Below, piece by piece: positions 8,782 through 18,485 of a stretch of 51,568 nucleotides of DNA. The notes below the pieces were generated by a model, which ran no database searches, was not told the origin of the DNA, and was given only the letters and a program-made list of their open reading frames with translations. The position numbers and the translations under genes are program-made. Source of the stretch: Lentibacillus salicampi (GTDB lineage Bacteria; Bacillota; Bacilli; Bacillales; Amphibacillaceae); the NCBI RefSeq assembly GCF_004565465.1, contig NZ_SRHY01000022.1, positions 1 through 51,568 on the forward strand, given 5' to 3'. Each line of letters begins with the position of its first letter. Within the stretch, counting starts at the first letter, position 1.

Positions 8782-10830
8782 ATGACAGCACGTATTTTAA
8801 AAAACAAAAAGTCGATTGTAATCACATTTATCATACTGGCCATTGCCAGCGCGGTGGTGCAATTTGCGGTTCCGGTCAATCATGATATGGTTGACTATCT
8901 GCCGGATGATACGTCGTCGATTGAAGCGATGGATGAAATGGAAGAAGAATTTGACGGCGGCATGACAAATACACGGGTCATGATGAAGGACATCAGTATC
9001 CAGGAGGCATTAGCTTTCAAGGAAGATCTTGAAGCACTTGAGGGTGTGTCTGAGGTCATGTGGCTTGATGATGTGATTGATATCAGGACGCCGATTGAAA
9101 TGGCGGATTCCGATACGGTTGAGTCGTACTACGAGGACGGGAATGCGCTGTTTTCTTTCCATGTTGAAGAAGGGAAAGAAGTGGAAACGACGGATGCGGT
9201 CTATGAGCTGATCGGCGAGGATAATGCCATGTCAGGGGGTGCTCTTGATACGGCCGTATCGCAGGAGATGACGGGTTCGGAATCGATGAATGCAGCATTG
9301 ATCCTCATCCCGGTTGTTATTTTGATTCTTTTGTTGTCCACCAGATCATGGATTGAGCCGGTGTTTTTCCTGACGGCCATTGGCATATCTGTATTGATCA
9401 ACCTGGGGACAAACATTTTTATTGGTGAGATTTCGTTTATAACGCAGGCGGTGGCGCCAATTTTACAGTTGGCTGTCTCACTCGATTATGCAATTTTCCT
9501 GCTGCATAGTTTTGACGATTACCGGCATGAAACAGCGGATCCGAAAGAGGCCATGAAACTGGCCATGAAACGGTCGTTTCCGGCTATCGCCGCGAGTGCG
9601 TCAACCACGTTCTTCGGGTTCACAGCCCTGACGTTTATGGAATTCGGTCTTGGTGCCGATTTGGGTCTGAACCTTGTGAAAGGGATTCTGCTCAGCTTTC
9701 TCAGTGTCATGATTTTTCTCCCGGCTTTGACATTAATGTTCTACAAATGGATTGATAAAACACAGCATAAACCGTTCATGCCGAGCACGTATAATGTCGG
9801 GAAATACCTGCTGAAATTACGTATCCCGGTTTTGCTGTTGATAGCCGTTCTGATCGTGCCGGCATTTTTGGCACAGAGTCAGACCAATTTTCTTTATGGA
9901 ACGGGGGGGCACCCTGAAAACACACGGGCCGGAAGCGATGCGGCTGAAATTGAGGAATCATTTGGTAAGTACACGCCGATGGTCCTTATGGTTCCTAAAG
10001 GAGACATCGCCCGGGAAGAAGAACTTGTGCAGGACCTTGACAGCCTTGATCCGGTGAAAAGTGTCGTCTCCTATGTGAATACCGTGGGAGCTGGCATCCC
10101 CCCGGAGTATCTCGATGAATCTCAGACTGAACAGTTCTTTTCGGAAAACTACAGCAGGATTACATTGAATACGACGACCAGCAATGAAGGCGACAAAGCG
10201 TTTGCCCTTGTGGAAGATGTGAGGGCCATTGCGGCGGATTATTACGGTGATGATTATCATGCCCTTGGTGAAAGTGCCACCATGTATGACATGAAGAATA
10301 TCGTGGAAAAGGATAATACGATTGTTAACCTGCTGACCGTTGTGACGATTGCGATTGTCCTCTTAGTGACATTCCGATCGATTTCCTTCCCGGTCATTTT
10401 GCTGCTGACGATTCAGTCCGCAGTCTGGCTTAATTTATCGGTACCCTACTTTACCGATTCGTCGCTCGTTTATGTCGGGTATCTGATCATCAGTACCGTT
10501 CAGCTTGCGGCGACGGTCGATTATGCGATTTTATTGACGGAAAACTATACGCAAAACCGGAAAGAAATGAATGCAATGGCGGCGGTTAAAAAGACGATTA
10601 ATGAAAAGATTTTCTCAATTGGTGTGTCCGCATCGATTCTGTCCAGTGTCGGATTTATTTTGTGGGCAACGTCTTCAGATCCAATCGTATCGTCCATTGG
10701 GCTTCTACTAGGACGCGGTGCGTTATTAGCGTTTCTATTGGTTGTACTTCTGCTGCCAGCGTTATTGCTTGTATTTGACAAGGTCGTTGAAAAAACAACC
10801 TGGAAACCAAACTTTTATAAAGGGAAGTGA
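8782..10830 (+). CDS. MMPL/RND family exporter (YdfJ-like)
   Basis: A 682-residue integral membrane transporter with the duplicated RND layout: one N-terminal membrane helix, an extracytoplasmic loop (~35-165), five or six helices, a second helix and loop (~350-500), and a second helix set. The paired functional helices carry SLDYAIFLLHS (~233) and TVDYAILLTEN (~580), where Asp-Tyr is the proton-relay signature of MMPL proteins. Substrates in the family are lipids, hydrophobic drugs or surfactants. ATG 8782 sits 16 nt from AGAGAGG, so a non-standard start at ATT 8776 cannot be excluded. The next gene starts 4 bp after the stop, implying joint function. Confidence 0.9.
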   Translation: MTARILKNKKSIVITFIILAIASAVVQFAVPVNHDMVDYLPDDTSSIEAMDEMEEEFDGGMTNTRVMMKDISIQEALAFKEDLEALEGVSEVMWLDDVIDIRTPIEMADSDTVESYYEDGNALFSFHVEEGKEVETTDAVYELIGEDNAMSGGALDTAVSQEMTGSESMNAALILIPVVILILLLSTRSWIEPVFFLTAIGISVLINLGTNIFIGEISFITQAVAPILQLAVSLDYAIFLLHSFDDYRHETADPKEAMKLAMKRSFPAIAASASTTFFGFTALTFMEFGLGADLGLNLVKGILLSFLSVMIFLPALTLMFYKWIDKTQHKPFMPSTYNVGKYLLKLRIPVLLLIAVLIVPAFLAQSQTNFLYGTGGHPENTRAGSDAAEIEESFGKYTPMVLMVPKGDIAREEELVQDLDSLDPVKSVVSYVNTVGAGIPPEYLDESQTEQFFSENYSRITLNTTTSNEGDKAFALVEDVRAIAADYYGDDYHALGESATMYDMKNIVEKDNTIVNLLTVVTIAIVLLVTFRSISFPVILLLTIQSAVWLNLSVPYFTDSSLVYVGYLIISTVQLAATVDYAILLTENYTQNRKEMNAMAAVKKTINEKIFSIGVSASILSSVGFILWATSSDPIVSSIGLLLGRGALLAFLLVVLLLPALLLVFDKVVEKTTWKPNFYKGK

Positions 10831-10834
10831 TGAT

Positions 10835-12658
10835 GTGCGAATAAAGAAATTAGTGATCGTCATAATGATTGCCATGCTGGTGGCCGGCTCGCTTCCTTTA
10901 CATGCGTTTGCTGAAGATAATTCGGATGAAGGGAATGGAACCGGAAAATATTCTGCCAAGGATGAAGCCATTTACGGTGACTTGAATGCTGGAGGCACAC
11001 TGCAGGATATGTATGTGGTGAATACCTTCCACGTCACCGAACCTGGTGAGATCACGGACCACGGGAATTACACCAATGTGCGCAATTTAAGCAACCTGAA
11101 CGATATCGAACAGACCGATGACAACACCGTCCGGGTTCAGGCGGAAGAAGAGGAGTTTTATTATCAGGGAGACATGGATAATCAGCCGCTCCCGTGGAAT
11201 ATCGATATCACCTATGAACTTGATGGTGAAGAAGTGTCACCGGATGAATTGGCCGGCAAAAGCGGCGCATTGAAGCTGCAGATTGCCACATCCGCCAATG
11301 AAGCAGTCGATTCGGTATTTTTTGAAAACTATATGATGCAAATTTCGCTGACGATGGGTCCTGAGGAATTTGATGATATCCAGGCGCCCGACGGAACAAA
11401 GGCTACTTCCGGCAAAAATACACAAGTCACATTCACCGTGACGCCGGAAAAAGAGGAAACATTTATTGTCTCAGCGAACGTGACAGATTTTGAAATGGAT
11501 CCGATTGACATAACGGCAACACCGGCTTCGATGCCGATTGAGGATCCGGATTTGGGCGGCGTGAAGGGTGATATGCAGTCATTGTCTGACGGCATCAGTG
11601 ATATAAATGAAGGTGTCGGCGACTTGAACAGCGGCATTTCCGATCTCAATGATGGTGCATCGGAGTTGAGCAGTGGATCAAGGGAGTATTTAAATGGTAT
11701 TAACGAGCTTAATCAATCATCCGGCCAGCTTGTTAATGGATCAGCGAAAATTCGTGATGCATTGCAAAATGTAAACCAATCTGTACAAGGAAGTTCTGGT
11801 ACGCCGGATTTGAGCGAACTTGAGGCGCTGCCTAAAGGTCTTCGGGATCTGGAAGGAGGCCTGCGGGAGTCGGCCGAGGGACTGGATACGTTGAAAGAGA
11901 ATTATGATAAAGCATACAGCAGTTTGGATGAGGTAATGAATGGAATTCCAGACAATGAAATCACCAAAGACCAAATTCAGGCGTTACGTGACCAGATCGA
12001 GGATAAAGATGATAAAGCTGTTGTAGATCAATTAGCGAAGACCTATCAAAAGGCTCGCGAAGCTAAAAAAACGTATCAGGGTGTACAGGAAGCGTTTGGA
12101 TCCGTCACGGGGACATTGGATCAGGTTTCCGGTGCCATAACTAAAATAGCCGATGAAGCTGGAACCACAGCGGATAAAGTCGAGCAAGGCATGAGCAACA
12201 TGGACCAACTGGATCAACTTGGCCAATTACAGGAAGGAATTTCCTCCCTGGCTTCCGAATACGAGTCATTCCATAGTGGTCTGACGGACTATACGAATGG
12301 TGTCGGTGAATTAGCAACTTCTTACCAAGAACTCAATACCGGCATTCAGGAACTGTCTAAGGGCACGTCATCACTCGACAGCGGTGCAAGTGAACTGAAA
12401 GACGGCACACAGGAACTCGAAGATGAGACGAGTGATCTTCCCGACCAAATGCAATCAGAGGTCGATGAAATGATGGATGAATTTGACGCCTCTGATTTCG
12501 AGCCACAATCGTTTGTGTCGAATCAAAATGAAAAAGTCGATGTCGTACAATTCGTCCTGTCGACAGAACCAATTGAAGTGGAAGAGCCCGACACAACGGA
12601 AGAAACAGAAAAAGAGAAAAAAGGTTTTTGGGGTAGGTTGATGGATCTGTTCCGGTAA
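10835..12658 (+). CDS. Secreted heptad-repeat (YhgE-like) protein, MMPL partner
   Basis: A 607-residue exported protein starting at GTG 10835, right after the exporter stop. Signal peptide ~1-25 (VIVIMIAMLVAGSLPLHAFA, cleavage AFA/ED). Residues ~30-235 are a beta-rich domain. From ~240 come X-X-X-Leu-X-X-Gly heptads (GISDINEGVGDLNSGISDLN and again near 520-560), known from YhgE/Pip proteins, with coiled coil between. It ends in an acidic stretch and GFWGRLMDLFR but no clear C-terminal anchor. Coupling to the MMPL gene suggests an extracytoplasmic adaptor or periplasm-spanning helper; this role is inferred. Confidence 0.82.
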   Translation: MRIKKLVIVIMIAMLVAGSLPLHAFAEDNSDEGNGTGKYSAKDEAIYGDLNAGGTLQDMYVVNTFHVTEPGEITDHGNYTNVRNLSNLNDIEQTDDNTVRVQAEEEEFYYQGDMDNQPLPWNIDITYELDGEEVSPDELAGKSGALKLQIATSANEAVDSVFFENYMMQISLTMGPEEFDDIQAPDGTKATSGKNTQVTFTVTPEKEETFIVSANVTDFEMDPIDITATPASMPIEDPDLGGVKGDMQSLSDGISDINEGVGDLNSGISDLNDGASELSSGSREYLNGINELNQSSGQLVNGSAKIRDALQNVNQSVQGSSGTPDLSELEALPKGLRDLEGGLRESAEGLDTLKENYDKAYSSLDEVMNGIPDNEITKDQIQALRDQIEDKDDKAVVDQLAKTYQKAREAKKTYQGVQEAFGSVTGTLDQVSGAITKIADEAGTTADKVEQGMSNMDQLDQLGQLQEGISSLASEYESFHSGLTDYTNGVGELATSYQELNTGIQELSKGTSSLDSGASELKDGTQELEDETSDLPDQMQSEVDEMMDEFDASDFEPQSFVSNQNEKVDVVQFVLSTEPIEVEEPDTTEETEKEKKGFWGRLMDLFR

Positions 12659-12671
12659 AATTTGTAGCCAG

Positions 12672-12710
12672 GAAACCAGTCTGTTGGATGATGCAGACTG
12701 GTTTCTTCTG
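12672..12710 (+). terminator. Terminator of the MMPL operon
   Basis: Perfect 12-bp stem GAAACCAGTCTG/CAGACTGGTTTC around a 10-nt loop, followed by TTCTGT, 14 bp after the stop codon. Confidence 0.8.
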
Positions 12711-12770
12711 TAAGATCAACAGGTGCACCCTCTCCGAAGTCGGAAGGGCTGCGTCGTTGCAGTTCCCATT

Positions 12771-13517
12771 TTAGCACGTTTCATTATCCCATCTTTTCAC
12801 CCCCGCTTGCAGCTGTTCTCTTTGCTGCTGGAATTGCTTAATACGATGACCGTTTGCCCCGGACGGATGCGGGAAACCGGTTAAAGTATGATGGGGCAGC
12901 TTACCTTCTTCAGTTAGTTTCAGGATCGTCTGGTCCACCACTTTTCCAAGTGGGATGATCAGTGCACTTGAAGTGATTTGTGCTAATTCGTCCGGAAATT
13001 CACGATAAATGTAACGCTGCAGCAAAGGTGAACGGTCAATAGGTGGCTGGTGTCCTGTGTAGTTTTTTCCGCTGATAAACACCGGATACTTGATGATTGA
13101 AGTGGTATGCAAGAGGTTTCTGTCTTTCTTGAATAGATCGGATGAACTTGTCACACCAAGTGCTTTCGGGATTCCGCACTGATCCAGCATATCCATGAGA
13201 TTTCTTCGCATTGAACCGGCGAATCCGGCTGCTTCTTTGGCTTCTTTTAAGCACGTTTCCAGTGTTTCACCGGATGAATGGCTTCGTGCAAATTGCTCAA
13301 AGGCGGTTTTCATTTGCTGCCATCCGGGTGTAATACCGACAATAACGATTTTGGCATTACGGTTGATGAATTCATTATGCGGCGCATAGTACATGCTGAG
13401 GCGCCCTTCATTTTCAATGCGGAAAGTGTCCGTTAGTACATCTTGTTTCGTGAGCTGGCTGCCGGGATTCAATGATCGAAGGGCCGGCAGGAATTGCTGG
13501 AGTGTTGTGTGAGGCAT
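12771..13517 (-). CDS. Uracil-DNA glycosylase superfamily-like protein
   Basis: A 248-residue cytoplasmic protein with the two hallmark loops of the UDG fold: VGITPGWQQ (~57, the water-activating motif 1 region) and GFPHPSGANGHR (~215, the HPS minor-groove loop). ALIIPLGKVVD in between is the core strand. No iron-sulfur cysteine set is seen, so it is not a family 4 enzyme, and the catalytic Asp of classical Ung is not obvious. Activity on uracil is therefore unproven. ATG follows AAAGGAGGGCCTGCCT. Monocistronic between two convergent/tandem neighbours. Confidence 0.75.
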   Translation of the reverse strand: MPHTTLQQFLPALRSLNPGSQLTKQDVLTDTFRIENEGRLSMYYAPHNEFINRNAKIVIVGITPGWQQMKTAFEQFARSHSSGETLETCLKEAKEAAGFAGSMRRNLMDMLDQCGIPKALGVTSSSDLFKKDRNLLHTTSIIKYPVFISGKNYTGHQPPIDRSPLLQRYIYREFPDELAQITSSALIIPLGKVVDQTILKLTEEGKLPHHTLTGFPHPSGANGHRIKQFQQQREQLQAGVKRWDNETC

Positions 13518-13634
13518 AGGCAGGCCCTCCTTTGGCTTGAGCCCGGAACTTTAGCTTCATTAAGTATATTTATCGTTCATAACGACCCAAAAGCAGCACC
13601 CACTCTCCTAATCAAAGGAGGGGTTGCCGCTTCA

Positions 13635-15065
13635 TCAGCTATCTGTTTGCTGGTTGTATTTGTCCTCAATCTCTTCTCTGGCTTTATCAATTTGTTTTTC
13701 TTTAAGCTCATAGAGATCGTCAAAGATTTGATCCTGATAATCAGTGGTCATGTCAATGCGTTCATCTCTAAGATCATATAAAGCAGTTTTAACTTCCCTG
13801 GAAATGGTGTCATTGCTCTCAAGGTAATCAAATACTTCACTAAATGTTGTATATTCACGCTGCCATCCGTCAGCCCATTCACCGCGAAAATCACGGATCA
13901 TCTGCATACGATCAACACTTATTTGCCGCACATCACTGACAGCATCTGCTTTCCATTGTCTCCATTCGGAAGCCATATTCTGTGTGCGTTCAAATTCATC
14001 CATCAGCTGGTCCTGGTTTTTGACGAGGGTATATGTACCATCTGATACGTCTGCAATGTCCTTCAGCTGCTTTTGCCCTTCACTGTCTACATCCAGCCCG
14101 ATCACGTTCACCAGCGGCGTGATGTCGGAATCCGCTAATTCTTCAGCTGCCGTAACAGGGTCTCCGTCACACGTCTCGATGCCATCGCTGACAACATAAA
14201 TAATATTCGTGTTATACTCACCATCGTATTCCTTCAGGTCTTCTATCGCAAGGTTGATAGCATCTGCAAGCGGTGTCCAGCCGGCCGGTTGAAACTTTTC
14301 CATTGCCTGATCTAAGCTATCTTTTTCATAAGGCTGTATATCATAAACCAGCTCATTACTCGCGCATGACAGTTCTTTATCACTATCTGCACCGCTTCCC
14401 TCAAACCCGTAAGCACGAAGTCCGACATTGGCATCCTCGGGTAATCCACTGGCAAATTCAGTGATCGACTCTTTTGCGATGGCCATCCGTGATTTTGATC
14501 CGGCATATGCTGCCATGCTCCCGCTGGCATCCAAAATGATCTCCACATTATAATTCTCCTTGAATTGCAGTTTCGGATTATCAGCTTCGGGACTGCCAAA
14601 TGAAAGGGTCCGCCACTTTTTCACGACATTTTCAGGATCGGGAAAGTCTTCGGCAAATAAGGAAAGCAATTTTGCCCAATAAGACTCGATTTCTTCGTTT
14701 GATGGCTCCCCGGTCAATTTGGGCAGCTCAGCCAAAGCCTCCTGAATGTCCTTTTCCTGATCCTCATATGCAATGCCGGCAAACGGACCTGCCGGGTAAT
14801 CGATCAGCCCGTCAAGATCTGTGGGAGGATCAGGAATATCAGCAAATGACAGACTTTCTTCGCTGGTGGAACTTTCATCAGTTTTTTCTTGTTCTGCTGC
14901 GTCCGCCGCCTCACCCTCTTCATTCTCTGCGCTTTCCTCGTTTTGCTCGTCACCCTGTCCGTTTTCTGTTGATGATTCCTGTCCCTCACTAGATGCACAA
15001 GCTGAAATAATCATGGCTAATAGAAAAAACAAAACAGTGATTGACCAACGCCACGTTTTACCCAT
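13635..15065 (-). CDS. VWA-domain lipoprotein
   Basis: A 476-residue surface lipoprotein. The hydrophobic signal ends in the lipobox MIISAC (Cys ~23), followed by a ~50-residue low-complexity acidic linker rich in E, S and Q. The von Willebrand A domain (~175-365) has an intact MIDAS: DASGS, the Thr in WTPLADAI and the Asp of VVSDGIETCDGDP. The C-terminal ~100 residues are charged helical. ATG 15065 is chosen because AAGGGGGC lies 8 nt upstream; a TTG at 15071 would overlap it. Such proteins bind ligands or assemble at the cell surface; the partner is unknown. Confidence 0.85.
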   Translation of the reverse strand: MGKTWRWSITVLFFLLAMIISACASSEGQESSTENGQGDEQNEESAENEEGEAADAAEQEKTDESSTSEESLSFADIPDPPTDLDGLIDYPAGPFAGIAYEDQEKDIQEALAELPKLTGEPSNEEIESYWAKLLSLFAEDFPDPENVVKKWRTLSFGSPEADNPKLQFKENYNVEIILDASGSMAAYAGSKSRMAIAKESITEFASGLPEDANVGLRAYGFEGSGADSDKELSCASNELVYDIQPYEKDSLDQAMEKFQPAGWTPLADAINLAIEDLKEYDGEYNTNIIYVVSDGIETCDGDPVTAAEELADSDITPLVNVIGLDVDSEGQKQLKDIADVSDGTYTLVKNQDQLMDEFERTQNMASEWRQWKADAVSDVRQISVDRMQMIRDFRGEWADGWQREYTTFSEVFDYLESNDTISREVKTALYDLRDERIDMTTDYQDQIFDDLYELKEKQIDKAREEIEDKYNQQTDS

Positions 15066-15112
15066 TAACAAGCCCCCTTTATTTTATAAAGATAGATATC
15101 TGAAATAATATG

Positions 15113-15126
15113 TATAGTATACTATA
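15113..15126. promoter_or_regulatory. Palindrome between VWA and S66 peptidase genes
   Basis: A 14-bp perfect palindrome TATAGTATACTATA containing -10-like hexamers on both strands (TATAGT/TATACT). It lies ~48 bp upstream of the VWA lipoprotein start and is a plausible promoter core for that gene. Confidence 0.4.
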
Positions 15127-15307
15127 ACGAACCAACGTTTTGAATGGATTTAAGTTTACCGGGCCAGCACTGGATTTTCCCTCCAGGGTCCCGGAATATT
15201 TGTTGCTGCGCTTTAAAATTATAGAAATCATTTTGATAAATGTGCTCCGATTGAGCGGACAGTATGTTATGATAAGAAAATATATCATAACAAGGGCGGT
15301 GTTCAGG

Positions 15308-16342
15308 ATGCTTATCAAACCAGTGAAATTGAATCCCGGTGATAAAGTGGCGACAGTCAGTCCATCATCAGGTGCGGCCGGGGAGCCGGAACTCAGATGG
15401 CGCTATGAGCAGGGTGTGGAGCGGCTGCGCGATGTATTTGGGCTTGAGGTCGTTGCGATGCCGAACAGTTTGAAAGGCGTGGAATATCTTTATGAACATC
15501 CGGAAGCACGTGCGGAGGATTTGATGGAAGCATTCCGGGATGAGAGCATCAAAGGGATTATTGCCAACATCGGCGGCAGTGAAAGCATCCGGTTGCTTCC
15601 ATACATTGATTTTGATGTGATTAGAAACAACCCGAAAATTTTCATGGGCTATTCGGATGTGACAATGTCGCATTTGTTTTGTCACAAAGCGGGGCTGTCA
15701 TCGTTTTACGGGCCGGCGATTATGACCGACTTTGCTGAGAATGTGGAGATGCTTCCGTATACAGTGGACATGGTTAAGCGGACGTTGTTTTCCAGCGATT
15801 CCATCGGTGAGATCCAGCCTGCAGCGGAGTGGACGAGTGAGCGGTTGGAGTGGACGGATATGTCGAACAAATACATACGCCGGACAATGCAGTCCAATCA
15901 GGGGTATGACGTGCTGCAAGGCTCCGGTGTGGTCCAGGGAAGATTAATCGGTGGCTGCATTGAGTCTCTGGAATTTGCAAAAGGTACGTCTATTTGGCCT
16001 GAGGAAAGCTATTGGGAAGACAGCATTCTATTCTTTGAAACATCTGAAGAAAAATCTGCACCTGAATCCATTACCCGCTGGCTGCGCAATTACGCGGCGC
16101 AGGGTATTTTGCAAAAAACGAACGGTATCATTTTCGGCAAACCTCAGGATGAAACCTACTACAATGAATACAAGACAGCCATCCAAACGGTCATGAAGGA
16201 ATATCAGCTGGAAGACTTGCCGATATTGTACAATCTGAATTTCGGGCATACCGAACCGAAGATGACTTTGCCGTATGGTGCGATGGCTGAAGTGGATTGT
16301 GATCATAGTGCGTTCTCGATTTTGGAAAGTGGGGTTGAGTAA
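15308..16342 (+). CDS. S66 family LD-carboxypeptidase-like / MccF-like serine peptidase
   Basis: A 344-residue cytoplasmic enzyme. The catalytic Ser (residue 116) is in GYSDVTMSHLF, the Glu in FETSEEKSAPE and the His in LNFGHTEPKMTLP, together the Ser-Glu-His triad of peptidase family S66. Members either cleave the terminal D-Ala from murein tetrapeptides (LdcA) or remove toxic aminoacyl-sulfamoyl nucleotides (MccF, microcin C self-immunity). The length and the blocks near NIGGSES and LIGGCIESLEF lean to the MccF-like branch. ATG at 15308 follows GGGCGGTGTTCAGG. No antibiotic biosynthesis genes lie near. Confidence 0.88.
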   Translation: MLIKPVKLNPGDKVATVSPSSGAAGEPELRWRYEQGVERLRDVFGLEVVAMPNSLKGVEYLYEHPEARAEDLMEAFRDESIKGIIANIGGSESIRLLPYIDFDVIRNNPKIFMGYSDVTMSHLFCHKAGLSSFYGPAIMTDFAENVEMLPYTVDMVKRTLFSSDSIGEIQPAAEWTSERLEWTDMSNKYIRRTMQSNQGYDVLQGSGVVQGRLIGGCIESLEFAKGTSIWPEESYWEDSILFFETSEEKSAPESITRWLRNYAAQGILQKTNGIIFGKPQDETYYNEYKTAIQTVMKEYQLEDLPILYNLNFGHTEPKMTLPYGAMAEVDCDHSAFSILESGVE

Positions 16343-16358
16343 GGGAGCTTTCCCTTAC

Positions 16359-16880
16359 TCATAAATATTTCTCCATTCGTATATCAGACCACATCTTGCC
16401 TTCACGGAATGTAAAATTCTCAATATAGCCGATTTCTTTGTAGCCCAGCTTTTGATAAAGAATTTGTGCCGGTTTGTTAAACTCAAACACACCTAATTCG
16501 ATACGTTTGATTCCCTGCTCTTTAATTTGTTCCTCTAAGTATTGCATCGCTTCATAACCAATCCCTTTTCCGCGTCCCTCGGGTTCACCAATCGTAATGC
16601 CGATCCAGGCGGTTCCGGGCTCTTTTTTATACAGATGGCCGGGATCGACCATGTAGTTCATTTCGCCGACTAACTTGTCATATGAATAAATCAGGTAGAT
16701 GTGGACTTGCTCCAGACGTTTGGTTAGGCCTGCCAGGGTTGATTTACTTCGTCGTTCCAATTCTGATTTGTTTTGATTCGGACGGGTAAGTGGAATGAGT
16801 GCAGGGTCATTTTCCCACCTGTTGAATGTCTCCAAAAGACTGTTTGTTGGTTTGGTTAATTTTACGAAATGGACGGCCAT
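16359..16880 (-). CDS. GNAT family N-acetyltransferase, paralogue of 7504-8061
   Basis: A 173-residue GNAT protein, clearly paralogous to the copy at 7504-8061 over its whole length (shared FNRWEND, PGHLYKKEPGTAWIGI, QKLGYKEIG). The acetyl-CoA loop is EPEGRGKGIGYEAM. ATG follows GAGAGGGAGAAAATC. The gene converges on the S66 peptidase, whose stop is 17 bp away. Two diverged copies 8.8 kb apart suggest a local duplication of a stand-alone acetyltransferase. Substrate unknown. Confidence 0.87.
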   Translation of the reverse strand: MAVHFVKLTKPTNSLLETFNRWENDPALIPLTRPNQNKSELERRSKSTLAGLTKRLEQVHIYLIYSYDKLVGEMNYMVDPGHLYKKEPGTAWIGITIGEPEGRGKGIGYEAMQYLEEQIKEQGIKRIELGVFEFNKPAQILYQKLGYKEIGYIENFTFREGKMWSDIRMEKYL

Positions 16881-16929
16881 GATTTTCTCCCTCTCTGACG
16901 TCGTATGGGTGCCGTGGTTGCTCTGTTTG

Positions 16930-17277
16930 TTATGCTTTATCTTGTTCGATCATTTTCATAACTTCATCCGTGGCGTATACCCTGCCGTCTGCTATATCCT
17001 GTTTAGGCCGAAGTGATTTTTGTCGTAATTCGGGGTCAGCTTTGATATTTTCCTTAACTGGGGTCACCGGTTCCTCTGTGTGGTCAAAGCGATATCTCTT
17101 ACCATCTATTTCATAAACGCTCTCTCCGTCATTAATGATGCCTTTCATTATCTCACAAATATTTCTTCCCGGTAAGCGGTTTATTTTATTATATAGAAAA
17201 GCATATAAACTGGAAATCAATTCACACGCTTTATTTCTTTTACTTTTATCGCTTAATCCCGCTGTATTTTTTGCCAT
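16930..17277 (-). CDS. Hypothetical protein, 115 aa
   Basis: A lysine-rich soluble protein with no recognised domain: a helical N-terminal half (KACELISSLYAFLYNKINRL), a short strand pair (YEIDGKRYRFDHTEEP) and a charged C-terminal helix. The ATG at 17277 lacks an obvious ribosome binding site, and no better start is visible. It lies 49 bp upstream of the GNAT gene on the same strand and divergent from the RhuM gene. It could be a phage- or element-derived accessory protein; function unknown. Confidence 0.5.
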   Translation of the reverse strand: MAKNTAGLSDKSKRNKACELISSLYAFLYNKINRLPGRNICEIMKGIINDGESVYEIDGKRYRFDHTEEPVTPVKENIKADPELRQKSLRPKQDIADGRVYATDEVMKMIEQDKA

Positions 17278-17410
17278 TGTCTTGTCGGCATTAAGACGGT
17301 ACCAAATATACTGTTTCTATAAAAGAACGTTTGTTTGTGTTCGAGAAAAGTAAGTGGTATGATAAGACTAATTGAAAACGACGAAATTAAGGTCTGGAGG
17401 GGGGATTATA

Positions 17411-18055
17411 GTGAATAACGAATCAGACGTCCTGATCTACCAAACGAAAGATGGCGACACCAAAATTGATGTCAGACTGGAAGACGAAAGCGTATGGATG
17501 ACACAAAAGGCGATTGCGGAGTTGTACCAAACCACAAAGCAGAATATCAGTTTACATATCAAAAATACTTTTGAAGAACGTGAGTTAGATGAGAATTCAG
17601 TTGTCAAGTTTTACTTGATAACTGCTAAAGATGGAAAAAATTATAAAACAAAACACTACAATCTCGAAATGATCATTGCAATCGGCTATCGCGTACGCTC
17701 TCACCGCGGAACTCAATTTCGCCAGTGGGCTACAGAACGTCTTCATGAATATCTTGTAAAAGGTTTCACCATGGATGATGATCGTTTGAAAGACATGCGA
17801 ACCTTTGGACAGGATTATTTCGATGAGCTTCTTGAACGAATACGGGATATTCGTGCCTCGGAGAAGAGGTTTTACCAAAAAATCACTGACATTTATGCTA
17901 CATCAGTTGATTATGATCCAAATACCAGAGTAACCCAGGAATTTTTTGCGACGGTCCAAAATAAACTGCATTTTGCCATTCATGGAAAAACGGCTGCTGA
18001 ACTAATAGCAGACAGGGCAAACGCACAAAACGAAAACATGGGTTTAACCTCATGA
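17411..18055 (+). pseudogene. RhuM family protein, C-terminally truncated
   Basis: GTG 17411 follows GGAGGGGGGA. The 214 residues match the N-terminal two thirds of RhuM (virulence/Bro-N-like) proteins: VWMTQKAIAELYQTTKQNISLHI, the YNLEMIIAIGYRVRSHRGTQFRQWAT block and FYQKITDIYATSVDYDP. The family normally continues past MGLTSW for another ~100 residues. Here a TGA follows MGLTS, and the downstream frame does not resume the family sequence, so the 3' end was lost by rearrangement rather than by one substitution. RhuM genes travel in mobile and defence islands; the function is unclear. Confidence 0.75.
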
Positions 18056-18485
18056 GAGAATTTGAACCTGAAAAAGTAGCTTGGAGTAGTTACATAGACT
18101 CACGATGCAAGAGGGAAAGGTATGACACCGGCAGACTCTATGCCTCCAGGGAAGCTGCCTTTAAATCCGATGCCGCTTCTTCAGCAGTTTCATTGTTTAC
18201 CCCAGGGAAAAGGGAGCCGGAGACTGCTAGTGGCTCAATAGCGCCATGCTGACCTGATTGAGCAGAAAGTGCAGGAGCAAAAAAACCGCCTGAACGTTTC
18301 GTGCGGATGTGGCCGTAGTGACAGATACCCCTTACAAATGTGTGCGCGGTAAACATGACCGGGATCTCTGAACATATCGTTTGGAGATCCTTTTGCGTAT
18401 GTCCGGATCCTCCACCCGCCGGCAGCATAAGAATTCACTTTAAACAAAACATAAGAATAAAGCTTTGGCGTAAAAGGAGATCTAA
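18056..18485 (+). other. Gene-free stretch after RhuM with a terminator
   Basis: No gene recognised; a short in-frame piece (MREFEPEKV...) right after RhuM has no family resemblance that I can name. At 18362-18394 a GGATCTC/GAGATCC stem followed by TTTT makes a plausible terminator. The end of the stretch holds the AAAAGGAG site of the next gene. Confidence 0.45.

Noticed and set aside
9083..10781. Several 60-100 codon antisense frames in the MMPL gene
   Set aside because: High-GC third positions of the real gene leave the opposite strand open; no starts or family motifs.
17320..17340. LexA-like box between the 115-residue gene and RhuM
   Set aside because: GAACGTTTGTTT matches the consensus only partly, with a wrong centre and no SOS gene nearby.
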